A program made the position numbers and the translations under genes. Positions 40,352 through 49,039 of a stretch of 64,000 nucleotides of DNA are shown here, in pieces. Position 1 is the stretch's first letter. The number at the start of each line of letters is the position of its first letter. This DNA comes from Acidobacteriota bacterium (GTDB lineage Bacteria > Acidobacteriota > Thermoanaerobaculia > Gp7-AA8): contig JAJXWV010000030.1 in assembly GCA_021781455.1 (NCBI GenBank), positions 124,001 to 188,000 of the forward strand, given 5' to 3'. Under the pieces are notes generated by a model. That model searched no databases and was not told where the DNA came from. It worked only from the letters and a program-made list of their open reading frames with translations.

Positions 40352-43300
40352 CTACTCCGCCGGGATGATGACCGGATCCTGTGTCTTGTTGTCGACGACC
40401 GAGGCGTAGCCGGCGATCCTGCCGCCGCTCATGACTTCGAACCGCACGCGCCCATTCGTCACGATACCTCCGTAGATCGCGGCAATCGGAATTTGAATGC
40501 TGCCGCGAGGTGCGAGAGAACGCGTGTCGGTCGCGAGCACCCGTCCGGCATCGTCGAACAGAGTCATGCGCACGACTGTCAGCGTGCCGTCGAGTGCCGC
40601 CAGCCCGATGTTTGTTCGCGCTGCCGGCGTCGACTCCACGTGAACGACGTCGAGTGTCGACGATGAGCTCACAGCGGCGCCCGCACGATCTCCGACCGTG
40701 CCGCGACCGCTGCCTGGCGTGTACGTCCGCGCGACGATGAGCGCCCCCGCGGGAACAGCCGCATCGATCTGACCGATCGCGTTCGTGTCAATCCGGAAGA
40801 CCTGCGGAACGACAGCGGACGTATGCGTCGGGGATGGAAAGTTCTCGACCGCCGGCGGCGTGGCCGAATCGGCCGGATAGAAGGCGATCCACGCGGAATT
40901 CGGTGACGAAGCGCCGGGCGTCGCATACCACAGCTCCGTATCCCACTGCATTGCCCCGCCGCCGGCAGCGTGACCGACTGCCGGAAGTGTGATCGTCTGA
41001 GGTGCGGCCGTCGGCGCCGTCGCCGGAACGAACATGGCGTCGCCCGAACGAGGGTCGACCAACGACTCGTACGCAAGAATCCGCGCGTTGCCCGAAACGA
41101 CTGCAAACTCGATGAGGTCCCACGCGTCGGCCGACAGAACCGGCATCTGGATCTGGCTGAATGGCGCGATCGGCACGTCGACGCTGCTGACAGCCTCGCC
41201 GCCCGGACGGAGCAGCGTCACTCGCACGGTTCCCGCAGCGCCGGAGGTTTCGACTGCACCCGCGTTGGTCCGGGCCGACGGCGAGGTCACGACCGGGAAG
41301 GCGTAGAGCAACGGATCGCCGGCGCCCGCGGCAGCTTCCGCCGGCAGCGCCGGAATCGCCTGCGCCACGGTTCCGGCCGGCGTCGCATTCGATGTCACGC
41401 TCGTCGCCACGATGCTCGACAGATCGCCTTGAATCTCGAGCGATCCGACGCCAGTTATACCGAACGTGGCACTCACCACGTCGTGGAGAGCGATGCCCTG
41501 GGCCGCGGCGATCGAAACCTTTTCGGCCGCGAAGGCGCTCGTTCCGTCCGCGCCGGCGGGTGTGAAGATCATCATCAGCTCCGCCGTGCGGCTTCCGCGA
41601 TTCAACAGGTAGAGGTCGCTCGTGTACGCGGTTCCGGCGGCTCCCGTCGCGTGTGCAACGGCAGGAATGATCCTGCGTAACAGCGAAGTCGAGGGACGAG
41701 TCACCGCGGGAGCGTCCCCGGCAAAATCGATCAGCAGGTTCCAGCCCTGCAGCACTCCGACATCGCCGGCGTACACGTCGCTGACGACGAGATTCCAGGT
41801 TCCGCCTGCGGACTGGCCGTTGAACGCATCGAGCGGGTCGACCGTGGGAGCGTCGACCCCGAACGTGGCGTGCACGTCCGGCGTGCGGTCGGTCTGCGAC
41901 GAGTCTTTGAGCTTCACCGTCGTCCCGTTCGGCGCGACGAGGGTGATCACGAGATCGCCGCGCGAGGCGTGCGCGATGTCGACGCGCACGGCGACCTTCG
42001 CAATGGCGCGCGTGTCGCCGATGGTCAGCGATGACGTCATCGAGCCCGTGCCGTCCGGAATCGCGGCCTGCCGGTCAGGGCTCTGGAACAGCGTCCACTC
42101 GCCGCGGGGAGCGTTGCCGCAGTCGCCGGCGGAGAAGATCCCGCGCGCCGTCATCGCCGAGCAGATCAGGTCGACTTCACTGCCATTTCGCAGCTGCCGG
42201 TCGGCCGTGATCATCGACTGCGCCACGGTGCGGAAGTCGGGGCCAGGCGGCAGGCCGAACAGCGACTCCAGCACGATCGTGTCCGCGATCCGCTTGCCCT
42301 GGTCGACCCCGAGCTGTCGCACCAGCGTCATGAAGATCTCGCGCAATGCCGACGACCAGATCATCCCGTTCTTGTGCTCGGTACCGGCGTCGTTCGAGTT
42401 GATGAAGTCCGCGATCGTCTTCGTGCTGTCGACGCGCCGGAGGCAGTCGGCGCCGGCCGGATACCCGCACTGCCTCGAGGGATCGTCACCCGCGCAGCGG
42501 GCATCCCAGTCGGCAATGCAGAACGGATCGCGCCCCGACGCGATCGTGGGCGCGTAGGTCGAGGAAAACGACCAGTAATCGCCGAAACCCTCGCTCAGCG
42601 CTCGCGCCTGTGACGACGATGGGCCGGTCAACGCGCCCGGAATGATCCAGTCGTGAATGGCGTGCCCGAACTCGTGCAGCATGATGTCCGAGTCCTCGGC
42701 ATCCTCGGTTCCCCCGTCGCCGAAATACAGCGTGCCACGGCCCGGCGGCGATCCCTCGATGTAGTAGGAGTTGTCCGTGCCGTTCGCCGCGTGGGCGTCG
42801 ACGGGAATCGAGTAGGCGACGAGCTGCCGGGCGCCGGTGTAGCCGAGCGACTGCAGATAGCGCTGGGCCCGGTCGATCTGAAAATAGGCGTTCACTTCCT
42901 CGAACTGCGGCTGACTGCGGTCGAAGTCGAGCGATTGCGACGCATCCGCACGTGGCGTGAACGGCGCTTCGATGTCGACGATCTGCACGTTAGGCCCGCT
43001 CAGCAGACCCGAAGGCGCAAGACCGGGCAGATCGACTTCGCTGTACGCCGCGGCCGGCACCGCCGCAGCGGAATCGTCGTCGTCTCTCAGCGAAGGGTCG
43101 TTCAACCTGGCGACGGGATTGACGTCGAAGACTCGTCCCTTCGCGGTGTAGAAGAGAGGCTCGTCTCGCAGCACGACGCCGGTAACCGCGTCGAGGTATC
43201 GCGCGTGCGGCTCCAGCCTTCGCTCTTCGACGATCACGCGGCGCGCCAGGCGGGCCTGGCCGTCGACATTGACGTAGACGAGACCGGCCTTCGACGCGGC

Positions 43301-43567
43301 AGCGATCGTCGCCTCGGCCGACACGCGGCTGGCCGGAAGGCGCGCCGACCGGTCGAAATCGACGCGAATCTCGCCGGCCGGCAGAAGCGTCTCCGCGCGT
43401 TCGCCTCCCACGACCTCGATGCCGTTGATGAACTGCCGGTAATGCCGATGCGTGCCCGTGAGCGACTGGCGAACCCGGTCGAGCCGAAATTCGGAGACCG
43501 GCTGCGCCTGCGCGGTGAAGGCCACCGCCAGGATCGTCACCAGCGCGGCCGCCCGGAGCTTGATCAT
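40352..43567 (-). CDS. Secreted M36 (fungalysin-like) metalloprotease with P domain
   Basis: 1071 residues from the ATG at 43567. Signal peptide (MIKLRAAALVTILAVAFTAQAQ), then an FTP/PepSY-type propeptide (HYRQFINGIEVVGGER). In the catalytic domain, H298-E-F-G-H302 binds zinc and E326 in ALSEGFGDYWS is the third ligand. A proprotein-convertase P/Homo-B beta-sandwich follows (about 560-680: ASRGDLVITLVAPNGT, GTWNLVVSD). The last ~390 residues form beta-rich repeats. It probably degrades extracellular protein. The gene starts 10 bases after the kinase gene. Confidence 0.92.
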   Translation of the reverse strand: MIKLRAAALVTILAVAFTAQAQPVSEFRLDRVRQSLTGTHRHYRQFINGIEVVGGERAETLLPAGEIRVDFDRSARLPASRVSAEATIAAASKAGLVYVNVDGQARLARRVIVEERRLEPHARYLDAVTGVVLRDEPLFYTAKGRVFDVNPVARLNDPSLRDDDDSAAAVPAAAYSEVDLPGLAPSGLLSGPNVQIVDIEAPFTPRADASQSLDFDRSQPQFEEVNAYFQIDRAQRYLQSLGYTGARQLVAYSIPVDAHAANGTDNSYYIEGSPPGRGTLYFGDGGTEDAEDSDIMLHEFGHAIHDWIIPGALTGPSSSQARALSEGFGDYWSFSSTYAPTIASGRDPFCIADWDARCAGDDPSRQCGYPAGADCLRRVDSTKTIADFINSNDAGTEHKNGMIWSSALREIFMTLVRQLGVDQGKRIADTIVLESLFGLPPGPDFRTVAQSMITADRQLRNGSEVDLICSAMTARGIFSAGDCGNAPRGEWTLFQSPDRQAAIPDGTGSMTSSLTIGDTRAIAKVAVRVDIAHASRGDLVITLVAPNGTTVKLKDSSQTDRTPDVHATFGVDAPTVDPLDAFNGQSAGGTWNLVVSDVYAGDVGVLQGWNLLIDFAGDAPAVTRPSTSLLRRIIPAVAHATGAAGTAYTSDLYLLNRGSRTAELMMIFTPAGADGTSAFAAEKVSIAAAQGIALHDVVSATFGITGVGSLEIQGDLSSIVATSVTSNATPAGTVAQAIPALPAEAAAGAGDPLLYAFPVVTSPSARTNAGAVETSGAAGTVRVTLLRPGGEAVSSVDVPIAPFSQIQMPVLSADAWDLIEFAVVSGNARILAYESLVDPRSGDAMFVPATAPTAAPQTITLPAVGHAAGGGAMQWDTELWYATPGASSPNSAWIAFYPADSATPPAVENFPSPTHTSAVVPQVFRIDTNAIGQIDAAVPAGALIVARTYTPGSGRGTVGDRAGAAVSSSSTLDVVHVESTPAARTNIGLAALDGTLTVVRMTLFDDAGRVLATDTRSLAPRGSIQIPIAAIYGGIVTNGRVRFEVMSGGRIAGYASVVDNKTQDPVIIPAE

Positions 43568-43577
43568 CGGCACAATT

Positions 43578-45887
43578 CTACGTACGCACTGCCTGCGGCG
43601 GTTGTGTCGTTGCCGGAACGTCCGCCACCGGAAGTGAGAAGTAGAACGTCGTGCCTGCGCCTTCTTTGCTGTCGACCCAGATCGAGCCGCCGTGCCGTTC
43701 GACGATCTGCTTGGTGATGTAGAGACCAAGGCCGAGGCCGCCGTAGTTGGTCGACGAGACCTGGCGGCCGCGGTGGAAGCGTTCGAACACCTGTGCCAGC
43801 TCGTCGGCCGGAATGCCGATGCCGTGATCGGCGACGGCGGTCACGAGGTGGTCGTTCCGATCCTCCACGCTGACCGAGATCTCGCTGCCGTCCGGGGAGT
43901 ACTTGATGGCGTTCTCGAGGAGATTTCCGAGGACCTGCTCGAGGCGATCGCGATCGCCCGTCACGACCCGGTGATCACATGCAACGTTGAGGTGGAACCG
44001 ACGGTCGCTGACGGCTGTGTGATGCCGGTGCACGACGTCCCGGACGAAGTTCGACCACGGGATCGGTTCACGCCGGATCTCGAGCCGGCCGGTCTCGATG
44101 CGCGACACGTCGAGCAATTCGAGAATCAGCCGCGACATGCGATCGATCTGGTCGAGTGCGATGTCCAGATACTCCTCGGATGTCGCCAGGTCGCCCTCGC
44201 GAATGAGGCTCTTGGCCAGCTGCGTGTAGCCCTTGATCGAAGTGACCGGCGTGCGCAGCTCGTGAGAAGCGATGGAGAGAAACTCGTCCTTCAGCCGGGA
44301 AAGATCCTCGACCTTCCGCCGCGCTTCGACCTGCTCGGTGTAGAGCTTCGCGTTCTCGATGGCCAGGGCGGCCCGCTCGGCCAGGATCTCCGCGAGCGGC
44401 AGCTTGTCGTCCGTCATCGCGCGATCGGGATCATTGGCGGCGATCACCAGCGCGCCCAGCATTTCCCGTCGCGTGCGAAGGGGGAGAATCAACAGAGAAG
44501 CGAGCTTCATCGGGGTAGCGCTGGCCGCCGCTCCGACGCGATAGGCCTCGCCCGAATGCGAGCCACCGACGTTTGCGGTCAGCGACGGGAATCCCGTGGC
44601 CACTACCTGTCCGATGATGCCCTCGCCGGTCACCAGCGGCTGACGGTAGATGTAGGACCAGGCCAGACCGAGGGAGGCCATGTCACGGTGGTAGATCGAC
44701 GCGACGCGAAGCTCGCTCGAGTCGCCCGATTTCAGGATGACGGCGGCCCAGTCGCCGAGAACTTCGGCGACCCGTTCGGCGATCGCCTGCGTCACCCACA
44801 CCGGGTCGATGTTGCTGGCGAAGAAGGCTCCGGCGTCGGCAAGCGTTTGCGCGCGCTCGGCCTGCGCCTGCAGTTCCTCCTCCAGGCGCTGGCGCTCGGT
44901 GACGTCGCGAAACGTGACCAGAACTCCTGTGGTTCGCCCCTCCTCGCGAAGGGGCGTGGCATTCATGGAGATCGCGAACTGGCGATCGGCACGCTTGATC
45001 AGCATGGTCCGCTCTTCGACCGAGCGTCCCGTGGCCAGTGCCTGCGCGGCCGGCAGCTCCGTCGGCTCGAGGGGGGCGCCCTCTTCGCTGCGGAGGTGGT
45101 AGACGCTGGCGTGCTTGTCGATCGGGATGGCGGTCTCGTTGGTCCCCAGCAGCTTCTGGCCGGCAGGGTTGACGAAGACCGTCCTTCCCTCGCCGTCGAC
45201 GAGCATCACGCCGTCCGCCATTCCGGCGATCATCGTCTCCGTTCTGCGGACCTGGCGGACGATGGACTTGCCGAGGGAGCGCTCGATGCGCGACACCGCG
45301 AATGCCGCTCCCACAATCACGACGAATCCGGCAATGACGATCCAGAGCGTCAGCCACTGGCGGACGTAATCCATCCGCTTCACCTCCAGCTGCTGCGCGC
45401 TGCGATGGTTTTGCGTGATCGTGCCGGCGTAGTCGGGCGCGGTACTGCGCAGGTGAGAGGCGGCGAGCATGAACTCGACCCCGTTGGCGGCGCGGCCCTC
45501 TTTCGCCAGCGCCATCTGCTGGTCGGCAAGGCGCTTCAGCTCGAGGAACGTTCGGCGGAACTCGTGAACCAGCCGCGCGTCGCGGGGATCCGACGCAAAC
45601 TGAACAGCCAGCGAAGACGACTTGTCGAAGTCGCGCAGCGCGTCGTCGTACTGCTGCAGGTACTCGGTCTGCTGGCTCAGCAGATAGGCTCGAGAGGCCG
45701 ACAGAATGCGGTTCGTGTCCGCGTCCATGTCGTTGACGGCGTCGATCAGCGGGGTAGCGCTCTGCAGGTCGGACTCCTGCCGCTGCTCGAGGCGGAGAAT
45801 CGACACATTGAGGCTCAGACCAACGAGCACCAGCACCAGCAGTGCTGCAAAGGTTCCCCACAGCATTCTGCGAATGGAAGACACCAT
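43578..45887 (-). CDS. Membrane hybrid-sensor histidine kinase (CHASE3-like, PAS, GAF)
   Basis: 769 residues from the ATG at 45887. Two membrane helices (about 10-30 and 185-205) bracket a helical periplasmic sensor of the CHASE3 type. Then come PAS (about 225-345), GAF (about 370-515) and a HisKA box ASHELRTPVTSIKGY with the phospho-His near residue 540. ATPase boxes are NLLENAIKYS, DHGIGIP and GLGLGLYI. No response regulator is adjacent. It is directly upstream of the fungalysin gene, suggesting joint expression. Confidence 0.93.
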   Translation of the reverse strand: MVSSIRRMLWGTFAALLVLVLVGLSLNVSILRLEQRQESDLQSATPLIDAVNDMDADTNRILSASRAYLLSQQTEYLQQYDDALRDFDKSSSLAVQFASDPRDARLVHEFRRTFLELKRLADQQMALAKEGRAANGVEFMLAASHLRSTAPDYAGTITQNHRSAQQLEVKRMDYVRQWLTLWIVIAGFVVIVGAAFAVSRIERSLGKSIVRQVRRTETMIAGMADGVMLVDGEGRTVFVNPAGQKLLGTNETAIPIDKHASVYHLRSEEGAPLEPTELPAAQALATGRSVEERTMLIKRADRQFAISMNATPLREEGRTTGVLVTFRDVTERQRLEEELQAQAERAQTLADAGAFFASNIDPVWVTQAIAERVAEVLGDWAAVILKSGDSSELRVASIYHRDMASLGLAWSYIYRQPLVTGEGIIGQVVATGFPSLTANVGGSHSGEAYRVGAAASATPMKLASLLILPLRTRREMLGALVIAANDPDRAMTDDKLPLAEILAERAALAIENAKLYTEQVEARRKVEDLSRLKDEFLSIASHELRTPVTSIKGYTQLAKSLIREGDLATSEEYLDIALDQIDRMSRLILELLDVSRIETGRLEIRREPIPWSNFVRDVVHRHHTAVSDRRFHLNVACDHRVVTGDRDRLEQVLGNLLENAIKYSPDGSEISVSVEDRNDHLVTAVADHGIGIPADELAQVFERFHRGRQVSSTNYGGLGLGLYITKQIVERHGGSIWVDSKEGAGTTFYFSLPVADVPATTQPPQAVRT

Positions 45888-46006
45888 GACTGAAGCGATG
45901 CAACTCGATGCAAATTCGGGGCCGCGCTCGCGCCCGACCACCTCGCAAGTCATGGGATCTGCTGAACTTCCGGCGAACGCGGATGGAACGGCAGGTGCAA
46001 TTGGGG

Positions 46007-46114
46007 AGGTCACCAGGTCACCAGGTCACCAGGTCACCAGGTCACCAGTAAGCTACGCCTCGCAACGCAACCTCGTGACCCGGTACACCTCGCGACCTCG
46101 CAACCTCGCAACCC
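46007..46114. repeat. GGTCACCA octamer array and CTCGCAAC module upstream of the phosphoesterase gene
   Basis: About five tandem GGTCACCA units (46007-46050; the unit itself is nearly palindromic) are followed by CTCGCAAC/CTCGTGAC/CTCGCGAC units (46057-46114). It ends ~16 bases before the ATG at 46130. It occupies most of the gap 45888-46129. Confidence 0.7.
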
Positions 46115-46129
46115 GGTTCGAAAGCCGCC

Positions 46130-46960
46130 ATGTCCGACCTTCTGAAGAAATACCGCTCGATGCGCCGCTTCCAGGAGACTCCGGAACCGTCCGGAGCGAA
46201 AACTCGCGGCAAGGCGAAGCTCCCGATCTTCGTGATCCAGAAGCACCACGCCTCCCACCTCCACTACGACTTCCGCATGGAAATGGAAGGGGTGCTCAAG
46301 TCGTGGGCTGTTCCAAAAGGTCCTTCGTACGATCCCGGCATCAAGCGGCTGGCGATGATGACGGAGGATCACCCCTACGATTACGCGGGCTTCGAGGGGA
46401 TCATCCCGCCGGGAAACTACGGCGCCGGCAACGTGATCATCTGGGACCAGGGCACATGGGAGTTCATCGAGCCTGGCAACGATCCGGTCAGGGCGTTGGC
46501 GGCCGGCAAGCTGACCTTCCGCCTCTACGGCAAGAAGATGTTCGGAGAATGGGCGCTCGTGAAGATCAAGGGGCGCTCGCCGAAAGGGAACGAATGGCTT
46601 CTGCTGAAGCACCGCGACGAGTTCGCGAACGCGAAGGTCGACGTCACCGCGGTGGCGCCGCGGAGCGTCGTGTCGAACCGCCTGGTCGACGACGTCGATC
46701 CGCGAAACGAGTGGCAGAGCAACCGTCCGGCGGCGCGCACGAAGCGCGGCCTGACCGTGGCGGCGACACTGGGGGAGGAGAAGCCCAAAGGAAAACCACC
46801 CCGGACGCGGATTCCCGCGGCTAGCGCGAAGACTCGAGCCCTGCGCTCGGCAAAGCGATCTCACGCTGCGCCATCTCGAGCAGCTTCTTCTCGGAGTCGA
46901 AGCTCGCGCGCTCGATCGCTTCCGAAAGCTCGACCCACTCGACGTCGTCGACCTCGCTGA
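46130..46960 (+). CDS. Stand-alone LigD-type DNA 3'-phosphoesterase (PE domain)
   Basis: 276 residues. The N-terminal ~165 residues match the PE domain of LigD. H39, H45, D47 and R49 in KHHASHLHYDFRM, and a later His in TEDHPYDYAGFEG, are the expected metal and phosphate ligands. Such domains trim ribonucleotides or phosphate from 3' ends during non-homologous end joining. Neither ligase, polymerase nor Ku is encoded here. From about residue 225 the chain becomes a basic Arg/Ser/Ala tail, and its last 140 bases overlap the Nudix gene antisense; the tail may be real or an open-frame artefact. Confidence 0.85.
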   Translation: MSDLLKKYRSMRRFQETPEPSGAKTRGKAKLPIFVIQKHHASHLHYDFRMEMEGVLKSWAVPKGPSYDPGIKRLAMMTEDHPYDYAGFEGIIPPGNYGAGNVIIWDQGTWEFIEPGNDPVRALAAGKLTFRLYGKKMFGEWALVKIKGRSPKGNEWLLLKHRDEFANAKVDVTAVAPRSVVSNRLVDDVDPRNEWQSNRPAARTKRGLTVAATLGEEKPKGKPPRTRIPAASAKTRALRSAKRSHAAPSRAASSRSRSSRARSLPKARPTRRRRPR

Positions 46961-47282
46961 GCTGCGGGGTCAGCTCGCCGGCGACATAATCCATCAGATA
47001 AAAATCGACGCGCTTGCGGATCAATGAGCCCGCCGCGCGGAAGAAGTACTCGATCGTGTCGAGAGACTTGACGACCTTCGCCTCGAGGCCGGTTTCTTCC
47101 TTCACTTCCCGCAAAGCGGCCTCTTCCGACGTTTCCCCCTCAGCGACCGCCCCTTTCGGCAAGCCCCAGCGGGTCTTCCCGCGGGTGGCGATCAGCGCGA
47201 CAAAGGGAGTGCGATCGCGGAACGTGATCACCGCACCGCCGGAGGAGTGCTCATTGCGAGTCGGTCGCCGCTGCTGCAGCAT
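46821..47282 (-). CDS. Nudix hydrolase
   Basis: 153 residues. The Nudix box G44-x5-E50-x7-REVKEETGL is complete, with glutamates placed to bind Mg2+. Upstream GLPKG fits the fold. Nudix enzymes hydrolyse nucleoside diphosphates linked to another group; the substrate cannot be told, though diadenosine polyphosphate or oxidised nucleotide hydrolases are the closest style. Its transcript appears leaderless (TAGAAT 7 bases before the ATG). Its 3' end overlaps the phosphoesterase gene convergently by 140 bases. Confidence 0.9.
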   Translation of the reverse strand: MLQQRRPTRNEHSSGGAVITFRDRTPFVALIATRGKTRWGLPKGAVAEGETSEEAALREVKEETGLEAKVVKSLDTIEYFFRAAGSLIRKRVDFYLMDYVAGELTPQLSEVDDVEWVELSEAIERASFDSEKKLLEMAQREIALPSAGLESSR

Positions 47283-47289
47283 CCGTCAC

Positions 47290-47295
47290 ATTCTA
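47290..47295 (-). promoter_or_regulatory. -10 box TAGAAT, 7 bases before the Nudix ATG
   Basis: On the minus strand TAGAAT ends 7 bases before the ATG at 47282, without a Shine-Dalgarno site. This is the same spacing as the MerR promoter. Confidence 0.5.
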
Positions 47296-47389
47296 GCGGT
47301 GGCGCTCCTCCCTAGTGCTTTTTTCCGAAAGAGCGTACATTTTTCGTGCAGCCTTTCAAGCAGAACAGGCGTCTTTGAGGAGGACCACC

Positions 47390-47824
47390 ATGGATTCGGT
47401 CGGTATCATTACCGTCGTTGGTCTCGTCGTTCTCGCTGTCCTGATCTGGCTGTTCCTCAGGACCCGCTCACGAGACCTCATCGCCGACATGATGGCGAAA
47501 CGGAAGGCGACATCGAAGCTCGTCAGCCGCGCCGACTACGTTGAGGGGATGGAGCACATCCAGGTCGCGTTGTCGCTCACCGACGATTCGTTCTACTACG
47601 AGAATCCCGACCTGCAGGCCTCGTTCGAGCTGAAGCACGTCGACGAGATCGAGTACGACAGCGAGCTCGCCACCGGAAAATCGCTCGAGCACGGGACACG
47701 CGCCCTTCGCCTGCGATCGCATGGAACGGCGTTCGAGTTCGTCCTCGATCCGGCGCAGAGCAAGTTGTGGGAGGCGATGCTGCCGCCTCGCCGTGCCGGT
47801 GAGAACGCCGCGCGCGCGTCGTAG
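47390..47824 (+). CDS. Membrane-anchored hypothetical protein
   Basis: 144 residues from the ATG at 47390, with GAGGAGG 6 bases upstream. A single N-terminal helix (about 5-24: [18 protein letters not shown]) is followed by basic residues and a soluble domain of about 110 residues facing the cytoplasm. No known motif. It is followed directly by the tRNA cluster. Confidence 0.75.
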   Translation: MDSVGIITVVGLVVLAVLIWLFLRTRSRDLIADMMAKRKATSKLVSRADYVEGMEHIQVALSLTDDSFYYENPDLQASFELKHVDEIEYDSELATGKSLEHGTRALRLRSHGTAFEFVLDPAQSKLWEAMLPPRRAGENAARAS

Positions 47825-47880
47825 CGACCGGAATGCCCCCGCGGGACACCCTGTTCCTCAGGTTCTGCCGTGGGTCGCGT

Positions 47881-47958
<78 letters not shown>

Positions 47959-47970
47959 ATCGGCTTTGCC

Positions 47971-48077
47971 GAATTGAAAATTGAAAATGCAAAATTGAAA
48001 GAGCCCTGGAGCACAGGGTCTCAGCCTGTTTCTCCTCGTTCAGGCTTTTCAATTTTCAATTTCTCATTTTCAATTTC
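47971..48077. repeat. ATTGAAA heptamer hairpin between tRNA-Pro and tRNA-Arg
   Basis: Four ATTGAAA-type units (47972-48000) face inverted TTTCAAT units (48047-48077), across a ~45-base loop with its own small hairpin (CCTG...CAGG). It is strikingly AT-rich within GC-rich DNA. A second copy lies between the tRNA-Ser genes at 49599-49690. Confidence 0.8.
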
Positions 48078-48090
48078 GGTTCTCACCTTT

Positions 48091-48167
48091 CTCCCCGTAG
48101 CTCAGCTGGATAGAGCAACAGCCTTCTAAGCTGTGGGTCGCGTGTTCGAGCCACGCCGGGGAGACCA
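48091..48167 (+). tRNA. tRNA-Arg (anticodon TCT)
   Basis: Acceptor CTCCCCG pairs with CGGGGAG. The anticodon stem ACAGC/GCTGT holds loop CTTCTAA (TCT at 34-36). T loop GTTCGAG. CCA is encoded. Confidence 0.95.
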
Positions 48168-48181
48168 CCCCCCGCTCGTCT

Positions 48182-48628
48182 TCAATTCCGCTTCTCGCCC
48201 AGCCGCCCCACGGCCTGCCGGACCGCGGCGTGTTCCATGGCCACGTCGACGCTGCGCTGAAGGATCGGAACGTAGTGCGTGGAAAAATCGCCGCCCTTGC
48301 CGTCGAAGAGGTCCTCGACGCGCTCGGCGATCCTCGCTGCGTCGGCGGCCTCGAAGTCGGCGCGCGCCATCTCGTCGATGTCGACGATCAGCGAGGTCAC
48401 CGGCTTGAGCCAGGCGAAGAACGGATCGTCGCCGAGCAGCCGCATCAGCTGGGTCGGACCGCCGACCGGGCCGTGAGCGAACGCGTACTCCTCGCGGGCG
48501 ACCTCGATCAGGTTCCGGTGCAGCGGGATCAGCGCTTGCGACAGGTCGCGCAGAGCCTCGCGAAGACGGGCACGGGCGGGATCGTCCGGCGTGTGCATGG
48601 TGCGGTTGTAGAAGGCCGTCTTGTCCAT
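48182..48628 (-). CDS. Conserved helical hypothetical protein
   Basis: 148 residues, all-helical in appearance, with no signal, membrane helix or known catalytic motif. The segment RDLSQALIPLHRNLIEVAREEYAFAHGPV is the most conserved-looking part. The alternative start at 48595 (MHTPDD) would shorten it by 11 residues. It is transcribed against the tRNA genes on both sides. Function unknown. Confidence 0.72.
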   Translation of the reverse strand: MDKTAFYNRTMHTPDDPARARLREALRDLSQALIPLHRNLIEVAREEYAFAHGPVGGPTQLMRLLGDDPFFAWLKPVTSLIVDIDEMARADFEAADAARIAERVEDLFDGKGGDFSTHYVPILQRSVDVAMEHAAVRQAVGRLGEKRN

Positions 48629-48687
48629 TGGAGGTCGGAGTCCAGCAGGATCGGCGCCGCTTTCGCCGGTCCGCGCAGAAAAATCAC

Positions 48688-48777
48688 GCCTCCACGGCTG
48701 GCTGGGGAAGGGTTGGATAGGCAGTAGCCAGCCGTGGAGGCAGTGACAACTTGCTCTCGAATTCCGAGAGCAGCAAG
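48688..48777. repeat. Two adjacent hairpins in the gap before tRNA-Arg(ACG)
   Basis: First: perfect 16-bp arms GCCTCCACGGCTGGCT (48688-48703) and inverse (48726-48741). Second: CTTGCTCTCG (48750-48759) pairs with CGAGAGCA-gc-AAG (48765-48777) with a 2-base bulge. The gap 48629-48909 otherwise contains only the promoter at 48816-48844. Confidence 0.7.
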
Positions 48778-48815
48778 TCTACCGCAAGTGATGTGCCGTC
48801 TACCAGATTGGCCGC

Positions 48816-48844
48816 TTGCGGAGCGCGGAACCGGCAGCTAGAAT
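48816..48844 (+). promoter_or_regulatory. Sigma-70-type promoter of tRNA-Arg(ACG)-tadA
   Basis: TTGCGG (48816-48821), a 17-base spacer and TAGAAT (48839-48844). The expected transcription start is ~48851, about 60 bases before the tRNA. Confidence 0.55.
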
Positions 48845-48909
48845 GCGCCTCCGCCCGGCGTTCCCGCGCGGAATTCCGGTTCCCCGGTGGCGGTTAGGAG
48901 TCGCTGCTC

Positions 48910-48986
48910 GCACCCATAGCTTAATTGGATAGAGCATCTGACTACGGATCAGAAGGTTGCAAGTTCGAGTCTTGCTGGGTGCACCA
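48910..48986 (+). tRNA. tRNA-Arg (anticodon ACG)
   Basis: Acceptor GCACCCA pairs with TGGGTGC. Anticodon stem TCTGA/TCAGA with loop CTACGGA (ACG at 34-36). CCA encoded. A34 of this tRNA is the usual target of the deaminase TadA, whose gene starts 54 bases downstream. Confidence 0.95.
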
Positions 48987-49039
48987 ACCGACAACGAATG
49001 AACGGCGGGCAACGAGCCCGCCGTTGGTATCTTTGAGAA

